Assembly: GCA_011800805.1 (NCBI GenBank)
Contig: MPNW01000607.1
Coordinates: 8,270-43,044 of the forward strand
Length of the DNA stretch: 34,775 nt
From: Hirudo medicinalis
Lineage: Eukaryota; Annelida; Clitellata; Hirudinida; Hirudinidae
Reading direction: 5' to 3'
Part shown: one piece after another, positions 30,533 through 34,775 of the stretch
Position numbering within the stretch: the first letter of the stretch is position 1
How the letters are laid out: each line of letters begins with the position of its first letter
Translations under genes and position numbers: made by a program
Notes under the pieces: generated by a model
Told to the model about the DNA's origin: nothing
What the model saw: only the letters and a program-made list of their open reading frames with translations
Databases searched by the model: none

Positions 30533-31371
30533 ACCGATTAGATTTTACGAACACGGGCGTTTTACACCTATATCAAGAAACTTTGGCTTTGATGCAGGAT
30601 ACCTATACACCCGTTTTAAAGGCCATTACAAAAGCAATAGGCGATAATGTAATTATAGAGGGATGCGTGCGCAGCGGTTCATTTGTAAGCAATGGTACGG
30701 TCATTATCGGTCAAGAAATAATGCCTTTTGAAGGCGGCAATGCTACGGATGGATTTAAAGTAAAAGTGTTGCAAACGGTTCAAAAAGCGCAGTATAACGA
30801 CGGGCAATTAAAAGATTTTGCCTTCATACGAGAAGCGGGGGTCAGTACGGATGAGGGCATCTCTTTCGACCAGTTTGTGAGCTTGAAAACCTTATCAGAA
30901 TTACGCAACCTACCCGTACAGTCAGGAAGCGATTATTCGAAAAGCCTTACCGATACGCTGGCTACTATTAAGGCTGTTTATGATTTAAAACAGGAATTAA
31001 AAAAGGCAATGCCAATGGGTGTTATCCTGATGTGGTCGGGCTCAATATCTGAAGTTCCTGAAGGTTTTGCGTTGTGTGACGGACAGGAAGGCAGGCCTGA
31101 TTTAAGAAATCGATTTATTGTTGGCGCAGGTAATGAATACGGGGTGAGAGAAACCGGAGGCGAAGCAAGGCATACGTTAAGTATTGAGGAAATGCCGAGA
31201 CACAGACACCGTGCATCTTCAATCGCAAATTCCGACGCCGGTAGTGGTTATTTTACCGTTGGTAGCGATGGGGATGAAGGCAGCCCTCCTTACACAGATT
31301 ACGAAGGCGGCGGTCAGCCGCATGAAAACCGCCCGCCCTATTACGCCCTAGCATTCATCATTAAGTTATAA
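30529..31371 (+). CDS. Tail collar fibre protein
   Basis: A 280-residue protein. The C-terminal part from about residue 160 is a phage tail-collar domain (MGVILMWSGSISEVPEGFAL, CDGQEGRPDLRNRFIVGAG, PRHRHRASS, then NRPPYYALAFIIKL). Residues 1-150 are the virion-binding shaft. It is probably a receptor-binding or short-fibre protein. No variable cassette of the type seen at 10297 occurs here. Confidence 0.88.
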   Translation: MNRLDFTNTGVLHLYQETLALMQDTYTPVLKAITKAIGDNVIIEGCVRSGSFVSNGTVIIGQEIMPFEGGNATDGFKVKVLQTVQKAQYNDGQLKDFAFIREAGVSTDEGISFDQFVSLKTLSELRNLPVQSGSDYSKSLTDTLATIKAVYDLKQELKKAMPMGVILMWSGSISEVPEGFALCDGQEGRPDLRNRFIVGAGNEYGVRETGGEARHTLSIEEMPRHRHRASSIANSDAGSGYFTVGSDGDEGSPPYTDYEGGGQPHENRPPYYALAFIIKL

Positions 31372-31386
31372 GAAAAAAATTAACAA

Positions 31387-32469
31387 ATGGCAATAAAAAG
31401 CAATAGTGAATTAAAACAATCCTTTAGAAACGGCAGCATCCCTACGGAGTATGATTTTGCCAATTTAATTGACACGGCCACAACGGCACAGCAAGGCATA
31501 CAGGCTATAAGTCCTGCGGATATTATGAATGCCCCCACCGGTAGCCAACGAACAATAGCTACCACGCCGGGCATGTACGATTGTTTGAAAATGAAGAACG
31601 GCAGCTTTTCCCCTGCCATCAATGTTACGGCCGAAGAATTGGCCAACAACATGGTTTACCTCGATTATTCCGCCACAAGCGACAGTTGGTCGAAGCGGCT
31701 CACGAATTACAACGGCCCCAAGGGCGATAAAGGCCCGCGCGGCGAACCTGGCGATATGATTTACTCGCCTACGGCTCCTGTTAACCCTTATATCGGCATG
31801 ATGTGGTATAACACGACCACCAACACGCGAAGCTTTTGGGATGGAACGGCGTGGAAGCCGATTGGGTTTGTGGTTAGCGATATAAAAACGGAAGCGAGAA
31901 ACTTGTTAACTGCGACTAATTGGAAGAAGGCCGGCTCCGGTATTATTGGCAATTTTGGCGTACCATTTTACCCAAACAACGTTGATGTGCTAAGGGGAAG
32001 ATACGTTACCGTTTCCATTTTTATAGAAACTTCCGGACGGATTATAGGTCGTGTCGGCTTCGATTTTAAGGTATGGTATGCGGACGGATCATTTCAGTGG
32101 CTCTCCTGCTGGGCTGATGGTGATGCAATAACGAGTGCATATATAGGCAGATTTAGCACTACGCATCTAGTACAAAATAAAAGTATTGTCTCGATTTACA
32201 CTACGCCCGTATACAATCAGGCTCAAGATGGCATAGTGGCCGGCTATCCTGCAATGTATTTGGGTGTTATCGACATGGGAAATAATCCTGCCCCGGAAGA
32301 CGTAAACCCTATTAATAAAGGCAATATCTACACTCCTACGCTTAGATTAGAGCCTGGTGTTTATGTACAAAGTCCGGCACAGCCCAACACACTTAATTAC
32401 GACGGCACATACCTATACCTCACGAATGCCCAGGGTATTACTAAAAAAATCGCATTAACAGACTTGTAA
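31387..32469 (+). CDS. Second tail fibre-like protein
   Basis: A 360-residue protein. The N-terminus is helical (FRNGSIPTEYDFANLIDTAT). A short collagen-like stretch GPKGDKGPRGEPGD (about residues 113-126) is followed by YIGMMWYNTTTNTRSFWDGT, a common fibre motif. A beta-rich C-terminal region (about 170-340) probably binds sugar or assembles the tip. It is probably the receptor-facing fibre. Confidence 0.8.
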   Translation: MAIKSNSELKQSFRNGSIPTEYDFANLIDTATTAQQGIQAISPADIMNAPTGSQRTIATTPGMYDCLKMKNGSFSPAINVTAEELANNMVYLDYSATSDSWSKRLTNYNGPKGDKGPRGEPGDMIYSPTAPVNPYIGMMWYNTTTNTRSFWDGTAWKPIGFVVSDIKTEARNLLTATNWKKAGSGIIGNFGVPFYPNNVDVLRGRYVTVSIFIETSGRIIGRVGFDFKVWYADGSFQWLSCWADGDAITSAYIGRFSTTHLVQNKSIVSIYTTPVYNQAQDGIVAGYPAMYLGVIDMGNNPAPEDVNPINKGNIYTPTLRLEPGVYVQSPAQPNTLNYDGTYLYLTNAQGITKKIALTDL

Positions 32470-32481
32470 ACAATAGCAACA

Positions 32482-32850
32482 ATGAAATTTTATATCGGAC
32501 AAAACAACAACAAACATTACGAAGCTTTAGTAAGAGCAGTTGTCATCAACATCGAAGAAACAAACCTTGTAATAGTACTACGCTGCTACGAAGTATCGGA
32601 AGAAGGAGGCGATGAAAAAGTGAGCGAGACGGCCAAAAGCTACGAACGAAAACTGGTTGCGAACAATAGTGCCAAAGTAGATGCGAAGGGAAATTACCTG
32701 CCGCTCGGAAACAAAGAGCAAGGTTTTGGCGAGTGGGATTTTTTCCAAAACATAGCCGCCAATGTGCCGGTAAAAGTGAATGATTTGATTTTCTCTACAT
32801 TAATTAAAAACCGCAACAGGCTTATGCCGGATGGATTACTTCCTGAATAA
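32482..32850 (+). CDS. Hypothetical protein after fibre genes
   Basis: A 122-residue protein of alternating strands (KHYEALVRAVVINIEETNLV, LVIVLRCYEVSEEGG) with an ending LPLGNKEQGFGEWDFFQNI. Position directly after the fibre gene suggests a fibre accessory or assembly protein. No family is recognised. Confidence 0.6.
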   Translation: MKFYIGQNNNKHYEALVRAVVINIEETNLVIVLRCYEVSEEGGDEKVSETAKSYERKLVANNSAKVDAKGNYLPLGNKEQGFGEWDFFQNIAANVPVKVNDLIFSTLIKNRNRLMPDGLLPE

Positions 32851-32856
32851 AAAATC

Positions 32857-33228
32857 ATGAAAAAATTACTCATTAATATACTACTGTTTATTGTGGCTAT
32901 TCTATTATTCCTGCCGCTATATATCATTAACATGATGGTGGTGTTATGCGGTGGCGGTAGTGCATCCGGCTTTTTTCGAAGTACGGCTATCAGCATCGAC
33001 CGGTATGCGAATCACGAATTCAGAACCCTGTTTAACCGCACTTTAATAAAGGCCGGAGCGGCGCACCGGTTTGGCAATTTTGAAGAAACCATTAGTTACG
33101 TGTTGGCTATTAATGAGAATGGCGGAATGCTCACGAATGTAGGCGCAGCGGTAGTTTGGGTGGTAGATAAGTTCGATAAAGGACATTTTGAGAAAACGTT
33201 AAAAGAGTACAATGCTCAACGATATTAA
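32857..33228 (+). CDS. Membrane-anchored protein of the lysis/envelope cluster
   Basis: A 123-residue protein. Residues 4-31 form a strong transmembrane segment or uncleaved signal (LLINILLFIVAILLFLPLYI). The remainder is soluble (FRSTAISIDRYANHEFRTLF). A holin role is possible, but only one clear helix is present. It overlaps the next gene by 17 bp. Confidence 0.6.
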   Translation: MKKLLINILLFIVAILLFLPLYIINMMVVLCGGGSASGFFRSTAISIDRYANHEFRTLFNRTLIKAGAAHRFGNFEETISYVLAINENGGMLTNVGAAVVWVVDKFDKGHFEKTLKEYNAQRY

Positions 33229-33580
33229 AGATATGTTGCCGCTTGAAAACATCAATCCGCAGGAGGCTGTTAGCACTCTGGCTAAGGATAAAACGGGCGC
33301 ATACAGCGTTGTATTCATCGTTGTGGTGTTGGTGTTGATTGGCTTCATTGTGCACTTGTCATTAAACAGCAACCCAAAATGCAGCGAAGAGAAAGCCGCG
33401 CTACGGGCAGATAATGCAGTGTTAGCCAAGCGCATCATCTACTTAGAACAGCATTACGATTACGAGCGGAGACAAAAACAAACCTACATCGACAGCCTGC
33501 AACGCTACCAGCTGTTTGAGCAGTTTAACGCTACACCGGGCCCCAAGCAGATTATTTTAGAAACAAAAAAAAGGCAATGA
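33212..33580 (+). CDS. Inner-membrane protein with periplasmic coiled coil
   Basis: A 122-residue protein with one transmembrane helix at about 33-50 (VVFIVVVLVLIGFIVHLS), then a Cys-containing coiled coil (CSEEKAALRADNAVLAKRII, YLEQHYDYERRQKQTYIDSL). The layout (short cytoplasmic tail, one helix, coiled-coil periplasmic domain) is that of an i-spanin or a single-pass holin. It is coupled by ATGA to a lipoprotein gene, the usual spanin pairing. Confidence 0.6.
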   Translation: MLNDIKDMLPLENINPQEAVSTLAKDKTGAYSVVFIVVVLVLIGFIVHLSLNSNPKCSEEKAALRADNAVLAKRIIYLEQHYDYERRQKQTYIDSLQRYQLFEQFNATPGPKQIILETKKRQ

Positions 33581-34245
33581 AAAAGGTAACCGTATTATTA
33601 ATACTAATGGCTCTATCCACCGTGCAGAGCTGTCATGTGAAGCGCAAGGTTCAGCAATCGCATATCACCACGGACAGTGTACGTTTAAAGGCCGTTGAAA
33701 CATCCTTTAAAACAAATAGAAAAGACAGCATCGGTACGGACATTTTCAGCCGTTTTTTTACCTACAACAGCAATTTTGAGCTATCCGCCGACCGGGTAAC
33801 TAAACAGGTAAACGAAAGCCCGGGCGAAAATTTGACGTTTGTGTTAGACGTAGATGAGTTACGGCCTTTAGGCGATACGGCCACAGCTCTTGATATTAAA
33901 ACCGGCACGAAAGCCACGATATATAAAGATGTCAGCGGGAAGGTGAACGTGAAGATAAAGCCAAAAGCAGGCCGCTGCCAAACCTACGAAGTGCAGGGGT
34001 TGAAATTAAAATCGAAAATCAAAATAGACACCGGCAGCGCAAAGCAAAGCCAAAGCATTGTAAGCAGCGATAATATTGCCTTTTCGCATTCTGATAAAGA
34101 TAGCGCCGCTATTAAGGCACAAACCAAAACCCGAAGTGTTGATGTAAAAAAGGATTTTGGGCTATTGAAGGTGATTGGATTAATAGTACTGATAGCTGCT
34201 GTGTTGCGGCTATTGATATACTTACTGCGTAAGCAATATCGTTGA
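33577..34245 (+). CDS. Lipoprotein with C-terminal helix (u-spanin-like)
   Basis: A 222-residue protein. The N-terminal signal and lipobox end in VQSC (Cys19), and a C-terminal transmembrane helix lies at about 198-216 (LLKVIGLIVLIAAVLRLLIY). A lipid anchor at one end and a membrane helix at the other is the unimolecular spanin plan. There is no acidic surface-export signal after Cys19, so it would remain in the inner leaflet of the outer membrane. Length and sequence differ from known u-spanins, so this is inference. Confidence 0.6.
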   Translation: MKKVTVLLILMALSTVQSCHVKRKVQQSHITTDSVRLKAVETSFKTNRKDSIGTDIFSRFFTYNSNFELSADRVTKQVNESPGENLTFVLDVDELRPLGDTATALDIKTGTKATIYKDVSGKVNVKIKPKAGRCQTYEVQGLKLKSKIKIDTGSAKQSQSIVSSDNIAFSHSDKDSAAIKAQTKTRSVDVKKDFGLLKVIGLIVLIAAVLRLLIYLLRKQYR

Positions 34246-34379
34246 ATAAGTTATTGGGAGGGTAAAGCGGTTGATAAGGCATTAAGCGCATCGAGTACGA
34301 CAGGAAAAAGGAAAACTGAAATGCTGACGTGGAATTATTGAAATTTATGTAAAAAATGGACATTTGGTTTTCAAAAATT
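34246..34379. other. Right-end non-coding region
   Basis: After the last gene the sequence is A/T-rich and non-coding. It holds one transposase-site copy, GGACATTTG (34358-34366) within GGACATTTGGTTTTC, 22 bp inside the terminal copy. Nothing else is seen. Confidence 0.6.
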
Positions 34380-34405
34380 GGACATTTGGTTTTCGCGTTT
34401 ATACA
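34380..34405 (-). repeat. Right terminus of the prophage
   Basis: It starts GGACATTTGGTTTTC (34380-34394) and ends ATACA (34401-34405), the inverted partner of the left TGTAT end with 19 of 26 bases matching. Together with the 34358 copy it forms two direct repeats 22 bp apart, like R1 and R2 of Mu. The exact tip is inferred. Confidence 0.75.
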
Positions 34406-34677
34406 TGCTCAGCAGTACAATATAGAGGCAATTATACCTCAGTACGAAGCTATTTACAGAAGGTTTTGCAGCGACTGCTAAAATTTTCTTAGGGGAAGTG
34501 CTCCTGAGAAATATGTTATCTGTTTATTTTTTGGCATTGTTTTTAATAGCCAGATGGAATAGCCTAAATAACGTGAGTTTTGGATATTACTATTAGAAAA
34601 TGCTAGGTAAACGGTCTAAAAAAATATAGGCACAAATACCGGCAAAAACATTCAGCAGTGCATTTACGGGGCTTCTA
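34406..34677. other. Right flank, non-coding IS-like debris
   Basis: No intact gene. A short frame at the junction reads YRGNYTSVRSYLQKVLQRLL and then stops, weakly like an IS-transposase segment. The remainder is A/T-rich and shows no further gene. The IS256 sequence of the left flank does not continue here. Confidence 0.4.
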
Positions 34678-34702
34678 GGGAGTGTAAAGTAAACTGTGTC
34701 AG
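34678..34702. repeat. IS256-like terminal inverted repeat candidate
   Basis: GGGAGTGTAAAGTAAACTGT, continuing GTC, resembles the GTGTaaa...ctGTGTCa ends of IS256-family elements. If correct, another IS256-type copy begins here and runs off the window. Based on remembered end patterns only. Confidence 0.3.
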
Positions 34703-34713
34703 GGTCTCTCTTT

Positions 34714-34751
34714 GCGGGGTCTTCCCGCCCCATGGGGCGGGAAGACCCCGC
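34714..34751. repeat. 38-bp perfect palindrome
   Basis: GCGGGGTCTTCCCGCCCC and its exact reverse complement flank a central AT. It is GC-rich in an A/T-rich setting and is followed by AAAATTTTTT. It may be an IS-internal hairpin, a terminator or a REP-like element. Confidence 0.7.
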
Positions 34752-34775
34752 AAAATTTTTTAGAAATTTGTTGGC

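Larger units (their letters stand above)
749..34405. mobile_element. Mu-like transposable prophage, near complete
   Basis: The element is bounded by imperfect inverted 26-bp termini that both start TGTAT when read inward. They agree at 19 of 26 positions and carry RAAATGTCC-type motifs at the same distance from each tip. Between them lie a repressor, MuA- and MuB-like proteins, Gam, a complete head module and a contractile-tail module. The size (33.7 kb) fits Mu-like phages. The module content follows Mu, but the terminase-portal-MuF block is inverted. No 5-bp target duplication is visible at the two junctions. The gene content is certain; the exact end points are well supported but inferred. 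Confidence 0.9.

Noticed and set aside
30529..31371. Collar fibre as a DGR target, as in some Bacteroides Mu-like phages
   Set aside because: No copy of the 76-bp cassette or related repeat occurs in or near the fibre genes.
31800..32400. A variable-repeat search in the second fibre gene
   Set aside because: The sequence is single copy with ordinary third-position use; nothing suggests directed variation.
749..34405. tRNA genes, rRNA genes or CRISPR arrays
   Set aside because: No cloverleaf-like segment with a TTCRA arm and no regularly spaced repeat array was seen; almost all the sequence is covered by assigned genes.

Overview
The window is an almost complete Mu-like (replicatively transposing) temperate prophage of a Bacteroidota host, about 33.7 kb (749-34405), flanked by insertion-sequence debris. 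The host assignment rests on three observations. Gene starts lack Shine-Dalgarno sequences and sit behind A/T-rich leaders. Several intergenic regions carry the Bacteroidota promoter form TTTG-N19-21-TAnnTTTG. The protein families (DUF935 portal, DUF2586 sheath, BRO-N antirepressor and others) are in the versions seen in Bacteroidota. A Chitinophagia/Sphingobacteriia-type host is likely, but the genus cannot be read from the sequence.

Layout. 1-748: pieces of an IS5-like and an IS256-like transposase gene joined at an ambiguous base (530). 749: left phage terminus, which starts TGTAT and carries a transposase-site-like GAAATGTCC at the same distance as the right terminus. 775-1396: about 600 non-coding bases. 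1397-1927 (-): repressor, divergent from the early region. 2026-11830 (+): early genes, namely a small HTH protein, a BRO-type antirepressor, MuA-like transposase (3777-5864), MuB-like ATPase (6114-7022), a RecA-like ATPase, a stand-alone DnaA domain IV protein, small unknown genes, a Gam homologue (9362-9880), two broken paralogous genes with hypervariable cassettes (9978-10899), a GemA-position gene and a replisome-organiser-like gene. 11904-12188: terminator, promoter and a small gene.

12177-19267 (-): head and packaging module on the opposite strand (terminase small and large subunits, portal, MuF head protein, gp36-like, gpG-like and gp37-position proteins). A + strand membrane gene and a candidate small RNA interrupt it. 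19344-19375: textbook promoter for the + strand late operon. 19404-34245 (+): protease/scaffold, capsid, amidase, sheath, tube, tail chaperones, tape measure, hub, baseplate, collar fibre, second fibre and a lysis/envelope cluster ending in a u-spanin-like lipoprotein. 34358-34405: right end with two transposase-site repeats. 34406-34775: flank with IS-like debris and a 38-bp perfect palindrome.

The genes form a lysogeny switch, a transposition and replication module, a head factory and a contractile tail. The most striking feature is a pair of 76-bp cassettes in the two decayed early genes. They differ almost only at first and second codon positions, the signature of a diversity-generating retroelement (DGR) target, yet there is no reverse transcriptase in the window. 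A second feature is a nuclease-toxin-like C-terminal domain that has been knocked out of frame at the end of the MuF head gene. Five reading-frame breaks in the window each lie at a short homopolymer one base too short, so sequencing error has to be weighed against real decay.
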